The notes under the pieces were generated by a model, which was not told the origin of the DNA, searched no databases, and saw nothing but the letters and a program-made list of their open reading frames with translations. The translations under genes were made by a program, and so were the position numbers. From positions 1-56,817 of the forward strand of contig JAFSYM010000081.1 of NCBI GenBank assembly GCA_017450005.1: 56,817 nt of DNA, written 5' to 3'. Shown one piece after another: positions 44,163 through 52,226 of the stretch (position 1 is the first letter of the stretch; the number at the start of each line of letters is the position of its first letter). The stretch is from Clostridia bacterium. GTDB taxonomy: Bacteria > Bacillota > Clostridia > Oscillospirales > Acutalibacteraceae.

Positions 44163-45326
44163 TTACTGTAAAAAACTGTGCTTCGCAGCATCCAGCAGCG
44201 CCGCGCGTTCATTCGGGAGCCGGCCGGACAGCACCTCTTCCAGCAGCCGTTCCAGCGCTTGTCCGATCTCTTGGCCGGTCAGGCCGAGCGACTGCAGATC
44301 GCGGCCGTTTACGGCAAGGTCGCGCAGGGAAAGACATGGCTTGTCCTGTTCCAGCACATCCAGTTCCACGTGCAGACGAGCTTGCCTGTCTGCGTCAATC
44401 CTGTCGCACACGGCGGCGTAGTCCGCAAAGCGGTGCGCCTGCTGTATGCCGGCCTCGGCGAGCAGGTGCCGCGCATCGGTCAGCGTGAGCGTGTGCAGCT
44501 GCACGACGGCACGAATGGTCTTTTTATCCGCGCGCAGCCGGCGCAGCGCACTTTCTGCGTCCGAGCCCTCGGTCAGCAGCGCAAGACGCAGCAGACCGTC
44601 CGCCGGCGTATGGCGGATTGCTTCGATCCCGTCGTCGGACAACTCCGGCAAAAACACGCGCATAACGTCCGCATAGCCGCGCAGTACGGCGTATGCATTC
44701 TGCCCGCCGAGCAGCTTGCGCAGCTCCGCAAACAGGCGCTCCACGGCAATCTGTTCAAGCAGATTCCGGCAGCGGTGTATCGCGTCGGACGTTTGCGGTT
44801 CTATGACGAAATCCAACACGGCGGCAAAACGCAGCGCGCGCAGAATGCGCAGACCGTCCTCATTGAATCGAACGTCCGGATCGCCTACACAACGCAGAAT
44901 GTGTGCCTGTGCGTCCTGCTGCCCGCCGAACGGATCAATCAGCATTTGCCCGTCGAAAGCCATGGCATTGACAGTAAAATCGCGTCGGGCCAGATCGTCT
45001 GCCAGACGCGTTGTAAAGGTCACCCTGTCCGGACGGCGGTGATCGCGGTAGTCGCCGTCGATGCGGAAGGTCGTCACTTCAAACGGTTCGTGGTCAATGA
45101 GGATCGTGACGGTACCGTGCTTGATGCCGGTTTCCAGCACACGGAAATCCCGGAACAGTTCCAGCGTTTCCGCCGGCGTCGCATCGGTCGCAATGTCATA
45201 ATCGTGCGCCGGCAGCCCCATGCACGCGTCGCGCACACAGCCGCCTACGAGCACGCCGCGCTTGCCGCCCTGCCGCAGTACGGACAGGATCGTCTGCACG
45301 CCTTGCGGCAGTGTCATCGAGAACAT
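44163..45326 (-). CDS. cca: CCA-adding tRNA nucleotidyltransferase
   Basis: 387 residues from ATG 45326, preceded by GGAGGTG. Class II nucleotidyltransferase signatures: LVGGCVRDACMG (GGxVRD), HDYDIATDATP (catalytic DxD), FRIDGDYRDHRRPD, DLARRDFTVNAMAFD, DPFGGQ and RILRALRFAAVLDF. It adds or repairs the 3' CCA of tRNAs. The C-terminal helical part lacks an HD motif. It is divergent from the HAD hydrolase gene, with only 87 bases between the starts. Confidence 0.95.
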   Translation of the reverse strand: MFSMTLPQGVQTILSVLRQGGKRGVLVGGCVRDACMGLPAHDYDIATDATPAETLELFRDFRVLETGIKHGTVTILIDHEPFEVTTFRIDGDYRDHRRPDRVTFTTRLADDLARRDFTVNAMAFDGQMLIDPFGGQQDAQAHILRCVGDPDVRFNEDGLRILRALRFAAVLDFVIEPQTSDAIHRCRNLLEQIAVERLFAELRKLLGGQNAYAVLRGYADVMRVFLPELSDDGIEAIRHTPADGLLRLALLTEGSDAESALRRLRADKKTIRAVVQLHTLTLTDARHLLAEAGIQQAHRFADYAAVCDRIDADRQARLHVELDVLEQDKPCLSLRDLAVNGRDLQSLGLTGQEIGQALERLLEEVLSGRLPNERAALLDAAKHSFLQ

Positions 45327-45345
45327 GTGCGCACCTCCGAATCAT

Positions 45346-45374
45346 TTGACAAATTGGCGATTATCCGGTACAAT
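45346..45374 (+). promoter_or_regulatory. Promoter of the HAD hydrolase gene
   Basis: TTGACA (45346-45351), 17-base spacer, TACAAT (45369-45374). Confidence 0.75.
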
Positions 45375-45413
45375 TATAAAAAATCCAACGGCCACTGTCA
45401 AGGAGGAACATCC

Positions 45414-46100
45414 ATGAAGATCAAAGGCGTCGTTTTCGACCTCGACCATACGCTCTATGACCGCTATGCGACGCTGACGGCGATCGCACCGTATTTTTGC
45501 AGTTACTTCGACGTGTCGCCCGGTATGACGCCGCAGACGCTCGCGCCGATCTGGATCGAAGCGGACAAACAGTGCGTGCATCTGGGCTGGCAGTCCGTGA
45601 TCGAATACCTAGCGCAGCACGGCGTGTTCCGCAGCGTGCCGACGCTGGAGGTGTACGGCGCATTCCTGCTCGGCTGGTTCCGACGTGTCAGTGTGCCGTT
45701 TCCCGAAACGAAGCAGCTTCTTGAAGACTTGCGCAGTGCCGGGTACAGGACGGGTCTCATCACCAACGGCAGCGGGGAAACACAGCGTGCGAAGCTGCAC
45801 AATCTCGGCTTAGAGGACAGCTTCGATCAGGTGGTCATCACCGGCGAGTTCGGCGTGCACAAACCCGCTCCGGAACCGTTTCACGCAATTGCCCGCTGGC
45901 TCGGCGCCGAACCGCACGAGCTGCTGTACGTCGGCGACAATCCGCTCAACGACGTGCAGGCCTCGCGCGACGCGGGCTTTGTACCCGTCTGGGTGCGCAC
46001 GACCGGTACATGGGTGTTTCCCGAGATCGAAAAACCGGCGCTGCAGATCGACCATATCTGCGAATTGCCGCAGCTGCTGCAAAAACTGAAAGCGGAATAA
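45414..46100 (+). CDS. HAD-superfamily hydrolase
   Basis: 228 residues from ATG 45414 with AAGGAGG upstream. Motifs: GVVFDLDHTLYD (nucleophile DxD), LITNGSGE (motif II), HKPAPEPF (motif III Lys), and YVGDNPLNDVQASRDAGF (motif IV acids). The helical cap is of the type seen in phosphoglycolate phosphatase-like enzymes and dehalogenases. The substrate is unknown. It is convergent with the ATPase gene, with 1.5 kb of repeat-rich DNA between them. Confidence 0.92.
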   Translation: MKIKGVVFDLDHTLYDRYATLTAIAPYFCSYFDVSPGMTPQTLAPIWIEADKQCVHLGWQSVIEYLAQHGVFRSVPTLEVYGAFLLGWFRRVSVPFPETKQLLEDLRSAGYRTGLITNGSGETQRAKLHNLGLEDSFDQVVITGEFGVHKPAPEPFHAIARWLGAEPHELLYVGDNPLNDVQASRDAGFVPVWVRTTGTWVFPEIEKPALQIDHICELPQLLQKLKAE

Positions 46101-46149
46101 TTGGCAAAGGACGACACGCACACACAGCGTTAAATAAAACAGAACAACC

Positions 46150-46209
46150 GACGGATCGCATGCCGGAACGCCTTGATGCTGTTCCGAAACACGATCCGCC
46201 GTCTTTTTT
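46150..46209 (+). terminator. Terminator of the HAD hydrolase gene
   Basis: An outer stem GACGG(ATCG) / CGATCCGCCGTC with bulge, an inner stem CGGAAC / GTTCCG, and TTTTTT at 46204-46209. Confidence 0.75.
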
Positions 46210-46319
46210 ACTACACGCTTTAAACGGACGACCATCTCTCGATGCGTTCTCAGAGTATGACAATCCATTCAGCCCATGCGCAGAAAGCTGCGCGAAGGAA
46301 AGCGCAGCGGCGGTGCGGT

Positions 46320-47510
46320 GGGTATGGTACGCACTAAAGTGCGCATCCGTGAATGGTGCGTGAGTTGACACGCACTAAAATGCGTACTTTCGGAAAGAGA
46401 GTCGGAAGCTCATTCACATGTGTATAAAAAGTGCGTTCCGAAAAATGCAGCAGAAGTGCAGCGAGTACGGCACGCACTAAAGTGCGTATCTTAGAACAGC
46501 ACATGAATTGATACGCACTAAAATGCGTCTTTTCGGAAAGAGAGTCGGAAGCTGATTCGTACACACGCAAAAATTTGCGTGCCGGAAAAGAAATATGCGG
46601 CAGCGATGCGGTAAGTTATGGTATGCACTAAAATGTGTATCTTCGTAAAGTGTTTTGAAGTCTGATTCGCACCTGCGCAAAAAATGCGTGCCAAAAATAC
46701 GCTCATCACGGATTTCCGTGCAACGTCAAGATATTAGATTGTAGAAAAGGACGGGTTCTGCACGTACTCTTTTTGATTGGGGTACGGGGCATTTTGCCCC
46801 GCCCTTTTCTGCTATCCGCCATCTGCTATCTGCTGCCTTGGGCAATATCGCTTTCCCATGCTGCACGTTTTTCCGTGAAGAACCAAAAAATAGAATAAAG
46901 CGTGTCGGGGAATCAGCAAGTATGGTACGCACTAAAATGCGTGGCTGCGGTTGGAAGAGAAAAAGCGACAAGGGAGAAGCAGGTATGGTACGCATAAAAA
47001 TGCGCATCTTCGCACAGTGTCTCGGAGGATGAATCGTGCATGCGCAAATATTTGCGTGCCGGAAAAGAAATATGCGGCAGCGATGCGGTAAGTATAGTAC
47101 GCACTAAAATGCACATCTTCGGACAGTTTGTGATTCAAGTCGGTATGCACGCACTAAAGTGCGTAACATCGATCACAGCACATGGCAGTATTTTCCTTGT
47201 TGCAGATTTGGAGCGCAAGGAAGAAAGCGTTCTGTACATGCGCAAAAATTTGCGTGCCGGGAAATATGCAGCAGCGTTGCGGCAAGTATGGCACGCACTA
47301 AAATGCGTATCTGAGAACAGTACAAGAGTTGGTACGCACTAAAATGCATATCTTCGGACAGAGAGTCAGATGCTGATTCACATGTGTGAAAAATGCGTTC
47401 CGAAAAATGCAGCAGATGAGCAGCGAGTACGGCATGCACTAAAGTGCGTATCTGCGCACAGTACCTCGGAGGCTGATTTGCACCTGCGCAAAAATTTGCG
47501 TGTCGGAAAA
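46320..47510. repeat. Field of repeated small palindromes in AAB order
   Basis: At least twelve copies of unit A, ACGCACTAAAATGCGT or one- to three-base variants (stem ACGCA/TGCGT), start near 46329, 46370, 46472, 46513, 46623, 46927, 46990, 47099, 47149, 47293, 47334 and 47434. Unit B, GCGCAAAAATTTGCG or variants, lies near 46566, 46675, 47041, 47241 and 47486. A degenerate B form (TTCACATGTGT...GTGCGTTCCG) lies near 46412 and 47376. The order is mostly A-A-B, and the B-to-next-A distance is close to 52-58 bases. Linking text GGAAAAGAAATATGCGGCAG recurs. Open frames here are small and not credible. The region lies between convergent genes, like enterobacterial REP/BIME clusters, but the sequence is different. 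Confidence 0.85.
46743..46811. other. Long imperfect hairpin inside the palindrome field
   Basis: AGAAAAGGACGGG pairs with CCCGCCCTTTTCT (one mismatch), and GGGGCATTTTGCCCC forms a perfect inner hairpin. It lies in the only longer interruption of the A/B pattern (about 46690-46915). Confidence 0.5.
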
Positions 47511-47589
47511 GCATAATCCGTTGAAAACGGCAGGACACGCAGAGGAATGCAGGCGCCTGCCGTTCGGGATCATGATTATTCGGCCGGTT

Positions 47590-48660
47590 CTATCCGGCGA
47601 TTTCTTCTGCGATTCTTTCTGCAATGCGCGTGACGGCATCGAAATCGACGGCAGGTCGGTACAGCGCTTCGAGGCGGTCGTGCACGTCGAGCGCGTCGCG
47701 CATGGCGCAGACTGCCTCTTCAAGCAGTTCCTTCTCCGTGCGGCGGCTGAACGCGATGCGGCTGCGGTGACTGCGCAGAGCGGCGGCATCCGTGAAGCGG
47801 GAAGCATGGATCGTGTGATCGCCGTCGAAATACTGATAGGCGGTCTGCGTGACGACGCCCAGCCGGATCTGCGGGAAAAACAGGTGCTGCGGTCCTGCAT
47901 CCGGGTGCAGCGGACACGGACAGACGATCACATCCAGTCCGTTGCCGAGCGCATACCGCCGAAGCAGTGCGAGCAGTGCATAGGCTGCCGCACCGTGCGC
48001 GTCTTCCACAACCAGTACCTCGTCGCACAGGGCGTCAACAGTGTCGCGGTGGATCGTGATGCCCTGCGGCGTGACGGCCGAAAGAAACCGCGTTATCTCG
48101 CGCCCGACGTGTCCCTTCGGCGTGCCGAAATGACGCGCTGCAAAGCGTGCGGCATAGCGTTCGATCTTTTCCGGGTCGAGGCAGCCCTGTGCGAGCCGCC
48201 GCACGTCACGGCTGAGCGATTCTGCCGCCTGCAAAAAGCGGACGCTGCGCTTGTGGCACGCGGCGTTTTCCGAAAAGCAGCGGATGATCTCCGCACTGTT
48301 TTCGCGCAGCAGCGTTTCATCCCAACATGCGCCGAGGTCGACTGTTGTCTCTGCCGCGCCGGGATAGCGCGGTTCGAGTACGTGCGGCGCAGTGCCGTCA
48401 GCGATGCAGATTTTTTTTGACTCGATACGCAGTGCGTCCAGCGAGTCGGGATCGGACGCGCAGCGGATCGTTTCATACCCGATCCCGGCATCGTCGAGAT
48501 GCGCGGCGACCGTTTTCATGAGCGTCGATTTCCCGCAGCCGGGTCCGCCTTTGAGGATATAAGCGTGCCAGCCGTCGAGCGGATCGTACAGCTCGTGAAA
48601 CAGGGAATGAAATCCGCCCGGTGTATTTGCGCCCAGAAAGAAGGTTGCGTGTTCTGTCAT
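47590..48660 (-). CDS. P-loop ATPase of unknown function (PRK06851-like)
   Basis: 356 residues from ATG 48660 (GGAGGG upstream). ATHFFLG-like N-terminus, then Walker A GGPGCGKST (about residue 33-41) in a RecA/ABC-like nucleotide-binding domain. Later comes LVVEDAHGAAAYAL (possible Walker B-like) and a C-terminal helical segment rich in Glu/Arg. The overall pattern (LKGGPGCGKSTLMKTVAAHL, FCENAAC-like middle) resembles a widespread but uncharacterised Firmicutes family of about 360 residues. The second half may be a duplicated, degenerate P-loop domain. It stands alone between the palindrome field and a MITE-like element. Confidence 0.75.
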   Translation of the reverse strand: MTEHATFFLGANTPGGFHSLFHELYDPLDGWHAYILKGGPGCGKSTLMKTVAAHLDDAGIGYETIRCASDPDSLDALRIESKKICIADGTAPHVLEPRYPGAAETTVDLGACWDETLLRENSAEIIRCFSENAACHKRSVRFLQAAESLSRDVRRLAQGCLDPEKIERYAARFAARHFGTPKGHVGREITRFLSAVTPQGITIHRDTVDALCDEVLVVEDAHGAAAYALLALLRRYALGNGLDVIVCPCPLHPDAGPQHLFFPQIRLGVVTQTAYQYFDGDHTIHASRFTDAAALRSHRSRIAFSRRTEKELLEEAVCAMRDALDVHDRLEALYRPAVDFDAVTRIAERIAEEIAG

Positions 48661-48758
48661 GATGATCCCTCCGTGATGGTGTTCTGTTTCATACATATTC
48701 CGAACGGTCTGCGGCGGTGCAAGTACGGTTTTGACTTTCGCTGCTTGCCCCTGCAAAG

Positions 48759-48988
48759 CGGAATTTGTCAATCAGTTTAACTTGTTGGCGAGCTTCTTTT
48801 GGCTCCCCTGTGTAAGGGGAGCTGGCGCAAAGCGCCTGAGGGGTTGTTTGCTGTTTGTCCGGAATGTTGCTAATACAAGTTTTTCGACAGGACACAATCC
48901 CTCCGAGCGCCTTACGGCGCCCACCTCCCTTTACACAAGGGAGGCTATCCTATTCCACCAAACTGCGTAAACAGCCCAACAAATTCCG
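48759..48988. mobile_element. MITE-like non-coding element, copy 3
   Basis: Outer inverted repeats CGGAATTTG (48759-48767) and CAAATTCCG (48980-48988). The inner core at 48801-48946 has ends GGCTCCCCTGTGTAAGGGGA and CTCCCTTTACACAAGGGAGG. Flanking text matches copy 2 in reverse orientation: GCCCCTGCAAAGCGGAATTT here and its complement at the other end of copy 2. Confidence 0.75.
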
Positions 48989-49100
48989 ATTCGCGGCGGT
49001 CGATGCCCACATCGAGCCGACGTTCCCAATCGTCGTCACTCCCGGCAAAGCTTCGATTTTGACGTTTATGACGTTTATTATGCATTTTTTGTACTCGCAG

Positions 49101-49129
49101 TTGCAAAAAAAAGGCCGGTGTGTTATAAT
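49101..49129 (+). promoter_or_regulatory. Promoter of the 49235 secreted-protein gene
   Basis: TTGCAA (49101-49106), 17-base spacer, TATAAT (49124-49129). Confidence 0.65.
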
Positions 49130-49234
49130 TTAAAAAATAGTACAATGACAAATTCTCAAGACTGTGTGCGTTTTTCTTTCGGCGAAATACAGGATCTGAT
49201 TATACTATGTGAAATCAAAGAAAGGATGTCCAAC

Positions 49235-50170
49235 ATGAAAAAGATCATTTCTGTTTTGCTTTGTCTCACGCTGCTTTGCGCACTGGCGGTTCCGGCGGCG
49301 CACGCCGCAGACGTGCCGGACGCATACATGGAAGCGTATGCCGACACGGATCGCGGGTTTGTTCTCGTGCTGACGATGGACGAATGTGTGACCGGCGTCT
49401 CGGACGCGTTCTCCGTGCGTATCCAAAAACTGCAAAGGAACAAGGAAAAACTCGGTTATGATATTGCGCCGGAGCAGATCGTCGTTGTGCCGCCGCGTGC
49501 GGATGACAACCTGCTGCAAATCTACCTGTTTGAGTTCGACAGGCGGGAATGCAATCACGTTCGCGTGGAAGGCCTGCTGACGCAGGACGGGGAAAAGACG
49601 CTGGTACAGCGGTTCTGGTCGGAGAAGCAGCGCCTGAACGCGCTGGACCGTACCGGATTTATGGGACTGGTCGAGCCGTATTGGAAGGACGAAACGATCA
49701 CGCTGGGACACAAGGACGATGATTTCAACAATGAGCTTTTGATTCCGGTCAAGGGAGAAGTGATCTGCACGCCGGGTGACCGGCTCGGTCTGTGGCGGGA
49801 TTTCAACAAGTCCGCGGGGGCGCCGAACGGATTTCAGATCGACAGCGACATCCTGACGCCGAATGACGACGGCACACTGGCGGTCAACGCGACCGGAAGT
49901 TGTACCGTGCACGCGGTGTTCTCCGAGCAGATTTCCTACACGTGGAAAGTGCGCGTCGTCAACGAGGAGGAGCTGCGGGAGATCTGTCTGCAGGCGGCCA
50001 AATCCAATCCGCTGTTCTACATGGAGTATTACATCGGCGCAGCGGCCGTGCTGTTCTCGCTGCCGCCGCTCACGGTGACGCTGCCGCTGATTATTCCGCT
50101 CGCGGCTCTGACCGCGCCGGCTGCATACGTCGCGTACCTTGCGTATCTCCGGTTTTCCAATAAACTGTAA
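49235..50170 (+). CDS. Exported protein with C-terminal membrane segment
   Basis: 311 residues from ATG 49235; AAAGGA (49220-49225) is correctly spaced, whereas the in-frame ATG at 49226 abuts it. A signal peptide (MKKIISVLLCLTLLCALAVP, cleavage near AHA) is followed by an extracellular region with DxD-rich strands and a final hydrophobic stretch (AAAVLFSLPPLTVTLPLIIP and onward, residues about 268-305) ending in RFSNKL. It should be anchored with most of the chain outside. Residues about 180-250 (VKGEVICTPGDRLGLW, LAVNATGSCTVHAVF) resemble a bacterial Ig-like module. No known function. Confidence 0.75.
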   Translation: MKKIISVLLCLTLLCALAVPAAHAADVPDAYMEAYADTDRGFVLVLTMDECVTGVSDAFSVRIQKLQRNKEKLGYDIAPEQIVVVPPRADDNLLQIYLFEFDRRECNHVRVEGLLTQDGEKTLVQRFWSEKQRLNALDRTGFMGLVEPYWKDETITLGHKDDDFNNELLIPVKGEVICTPGDRLGLWRDFNKSAGAPNGFQIDSDILTPNDDGTLAVNATGSCTVHAVFSEQISYTWKVRVVNEEELREICLQAAKSNPLFYMEYYIGAAAVLFSLPPLTVTLPLIIPLAALTAPAAYVAYLAYLRFSNKL

Positions 50171-50177
50171 AATATAC

Positions 50178-50206
50178 TTGACAAGCGTATGCCCTTGTGC
50201 TACAAT
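50178..50206 (+). promoter_or_regulatory. Promoter of rplU-prp-rpmA
   Basis: TTGACA (50178-50183), 17-base spacer, TACAAT (50201-50206). Confidence 0.8.
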
Positions 50207-50209
50207 ACA

Positions 50210-50300
50210 AAAGCCGCATATTGCGGGTGGCATAGGTATGCCGTCAAGTCGGACGTGTCCGCACCTGCGAATAGCGAGTCTGTAAAAAGGAATGGTAAAC
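50210..50300 (+). ncRNA. Probable ribosomal protein L21 leader
   Basis: An untranslated leader of about 90 bases upstream of rplU contains GCCGCATATTGCGGGTGGC and GGCATAGGTATGCC hairpins and GTCGGACGTGTCCGCAC. Firmicutes commonly carry an L21 autoregulatory leader here. The assignment rests on position and structure, not on a model match. Confidence 0.5.
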
Positions 50301-50303
50301 TCC

Positions 50304-50615
50304 ATGTACGCAATCATTGAAACCGGCGGCAAACAGTACAAAGTCGAAGCCGGAGACACCCTGTTCATCGAAAAGCTGAACGTCGAAGCCGACGAGACAA
50401 TCACCTTTGACAAGGTAGTCGGCGTTGCGACCGACGCGGGCTTCTCCGCGGGCGCGCCGTATCTTTCGGACGTCACCGTCACGGCGAAGGCCATCAAGAA
50501 CGGCAAGGCGAAGAAAGTCACCGTCATGACCTACAAGCCCAAGAAGAACGAGAAGCGCAAGATGGGCCACAGACAGCCCTACACCAAGGTCGAGATCACC
50601 GCGATCAACGCGTAA
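50304..50615 (+). CDS. rplU: Ribosomal protein L21
   Basis: 103 residues, exactly typical. The start is taken at the family-standard [15 protein letters not shown]; an upstream in-frame ATG at 50292 would add four residues. C-terminal motif [18 protein letters not shown] binds 23S rRNA. The stop overlaps the prp start by one base (TAATG), and rpmA follows: the conserved rplU-prp-rpmA order. Confidence 0.97.
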   Translation: MYAIIETGGKQYKVEAGDTLFIEKLNVEADETITFDKVVGVATDAGFSAGAPYLSDVTVTAKAIKNGKAKKVTVMTYKPKKNEKRKMGHRQPYTKVEITAINA

Positions 50616-50941
50616 TGATCACCGTCCGCTTCGCGTTTTCGGACGGGCTGTACACCGGGTTTTCCGTGCATGGGCACGCGGGACTCGCGCCCAAAGGCGA
50701 GGACGTCCTGTGCGCATCGGTCTCTTCGGCGGCGTATCTTGTCGCCAACACACTGACCGAAGTTTGCAAGGTGCCCTGCGACGCAGCCGTATCGGACGGA
50801 GAGATGACCGTCCGCCTGTCCGAATGGGACGACGCATCCGTTCAGACTTTGCTGAAGGGATTCGCCCTCCACATGCGGGAGCTTTCCCGCCAGTATCCCC
50901 GACAACTCAAAGTTATTTATGGAGGTAAGAACAATGCTTAA
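50615..50941 (+). CDS. prp: Ribosomal-processing cysteine protease Prp
   Basis: 108 residues. The conserved His is in [21 protein letters not shown] and the catalytic Cys follows in the same block. Prp removes the N-terminal extension of L27 in Firmicutes and Fusobacteria. The gene overlaps rplU by 1 base and rpmA by 8 bases, so it is translationally coupled to both its substrate gene and its neighbour. Confidence 0.95.
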   Translation: MITVRFAFSDGLYTGFSVHGHAGLAPKGEDVLCASVSSAAYLVANTLTEVCKVPCDAAVSDGEMTVRLSEWDDASVQTLLKGFALHMRELSRQYPRQLKVIYGGKNNA

Positions 50942-51215
50942 AATTAACGTTCAGCTTTTTGCGCATAAAAAAGGTATGGGTTCGACCAAGAACGGCCGTG
51001 ATTCCGAGTCCAAGCGTCTCGGCGCCAAAAGAGCCGACGGTCAGTTCGTGCTCGCGGGCAACATCCTCGTCCGTCAGCGCGGCACCCACATCCATCCCGG
51101 CAACAACGTCGGCAAGGGCAAGGACGACACGCTGTTTGCGCTGATCGACGGCCACGTCAAGTTCGAGCGCATGGGCAAGGATCGCAAAAAGGTCAGCGTC
51201 TACGCCGAGCAGTAA
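50934..51215 (+). CDS. rpmA: Ribosomal protein L27 with Prp-cleaved N-terminus
   Basis: 93 residues from ATG 50934; GGAGGT (50921-50926) is ideally spaced. The N-terminus [20 protein letters not shown] has the Prp recognition pattern before AHKKG, so mature L27 should start at Ala-10, the region that reaches the peptidyl transferase centre. Further signatures: [11 protein letters not shown] and [19 protein letters not shown]. Confidence 0.97.
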   Translation: MLKINVQLFAHKKGMGSTKNGRDSESKRLGAKRADGQFVLAGNILVRQRGTHIHPGNNVGKGKDDTLFALIDGHVKFERMGKDRKKVSVYAEQ

Positions 51216-51231
51216 TCACACAGAATGTGCG

Positions 51232-51265
51232 GCAGCTTCACAACATCTTGTGGAGCTGCTTTTTT
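51232..51265 (+). terminator. Terminator of rplU-prp-rpmA
   Basis: Stem GCAGCTTCACAA / TTGTGGAGCTGC with one G-U pair and loop CATC, then TTTTTT. Confidence 0.92.
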
Positions 51266-51340
51266 CTTGTTGAAAATGACGACAAGATATGGGATATATT
51301 TGTATAATTCGCCAAAATCCGAAAACTTGTACCGAAACGC

Positions 51341-51369
51341 TTGACTTCACCCGTCGTATCGGGTATGAT
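51341..51369 (+). promoter_or_regulatory. Promoter of pyrR
   Basis: TTGACT (51341-51346), 17-base spacer, TATGAT (51364-51369). Confidence 0.7.
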
Positions 51370-51389
51370 AAGGCAGAATAAAGAGTTCT

Positions 51390-51472
51390 TTAATGCGGCA
51401 CAGAGAGGCCCACAAGATCGTATAGCTTTTCGATTCGGGTCTTGCCGCGCAGCAGCGGCAAGGTCTTTTTTT
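51390..51472 (+). ncRNA. PyrR-binding attenuator leader
   Basis: CACAGAGAGGCC (51399-51410) matches the anti-antiterminator loop consensus recognised by PyrR. It is followed by a terminator with stem CTTGCCGC / GCGGCAAG (51441-51462) and a T-tract at 51466-51472. High UMP would favour PyrR binding and termination before pyrR. Confidence 0.75.
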
Positions 51473-51484
51473 CGGAGGAAACGT

Positions 51485-52009
51485 ATGGCGGTCAAAGCAC
51501 AGATTATGGATGAAGCGGCAATGCGGCGCGCACTGATGCGCATCGCGCACGAGATCACGGAAAAGAACCGCGGCACCGAAAACCTGCTTTTGATCGGCAT
51601 TCGCCGGCGCGGCGCAGAGCTCGCGGAGGCGATTCGTGACAATATCGAAAAGATTGAGGGCGTGCGTGTGCCGTGCGAAAGCATCGACATTCACAATTTC
51701 CGCGATGATCTGACGCACATTGCCGACGTGGCGGACGAGAATCCGCGCCTGGACGTGACGGAGAAAAAGGTCATTCTGGTGGACGACGTGCTATATACCG
51801 GCCGCAGCGTCCGCGCGGCGATTGAGGCGATCTTTTCCATGGGACGTCCGTCGGCGATCCAGCTTGCGATTCTGGTGGACAGGGGACACCGCGAGCTGCC
51901 GATCCGCGCAGACTATGTGGGCAAAAACGTTCCGACGGCGCACACGGAAAACATCGACGTCATGATCGAGCACTACGACGGCTGCAACGCCGTGGTGCTG
52001 ACGGACTGA
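51485..52009 (+). CDS. pyrR: Bifunctional pyr-operon regulator / uracil phosphoribosyltransferase PyrR
   Basis: 174 residues from ATG 51485, with GGAGG upstream. Signatures: GIRRRGAELAE, DIHNFRDDLTH, the PRPP loop VILVDDVLYTGRSVRAA, LVDRGHRELPIRADYVGKN near the C-terminus. It binds pyr mRNA leaders when UMP is high and has weak UPRT activity. Its own leader has an attenuator, and the uracil permease follows, as in Bacillus pyrR-pyrP. Confidence 0.97.
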   Translation: MAVKAQIMDEAAMRRALMRIAHEITEKNRGTENLLLIGIRRRGAELAEAIRDNIEKIEGVRVPCESIDIHNFRDDLTHIADVADENPRLDVTEKKVILVDDVLYTGRSVRAAIEAIFSMGRPSAIQLAILVDRGHRELPIRADYVGKNVPTAHTENIDVMIEHYDGCNAVVLTD

Positions 52010-52039
52010 ATGCATTCGGCGGGCAACCGCTTGCATATA

Positions 52040-52215
52040 AGGTCGCCTCTGAAATACTCGTGCATTCATCTTGCGGGATCTTTTTCCGTCAGATCTTACC
52101 AAAATGCTCGTCAATACACAAAGTATTGACTCCGCTTTTTGTTTCGTCTGACGAAAAAATCTCTCCGCAATCTGAACGCGTCGATTTTTCAGAGGTTCCC
52201 ATAAATCAAAATTGG
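52040..52215 (+). other. Structured leader of the uracil permease gene
   Basis: GTCAATAC / GTATTGAC (52110-52130) is followed by TCCGCTTTTTG, a possible terminator. CGTCAGA (near 52088) pairs with TCTGACG (near 52148), and CCTCTGA near 52047 with TCAGAGG near 52189. No clear PyrR loop was found. Confidence 0.4.
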
Positions 52216-52226
52216 GGGTAAAGCAA

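Noticed and set aside
43852-44421. Possible gene between the PHP phosphoesterase and cca
   Set aside because: The start has no good RBS, the product is Arg/Pro-rich without similarity, and it runs antisense into cca.
44178-45413. A long in-frame 5' extension of the HAD hydrolase gene across cca
   Set aside because: It lies antisense to cca. The ATG at 45414 has a strong RBS and a promoter directly upstream, and the family begins there.
46320-47510. CRISPR array
   Set aside because: Spacers are not of uniform length, the units are short palindromes with many variants, and no cas gene is present.
46334-47538. Several minus-strand small frames with recurring HFSAYHT-like and ILVRTI-like peptides in the palindrome field
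   Set aside because: The recurrence comes from the A and B palindromes read in frame. Frames differ between copies, lack RBS sites and contain no consistent start.
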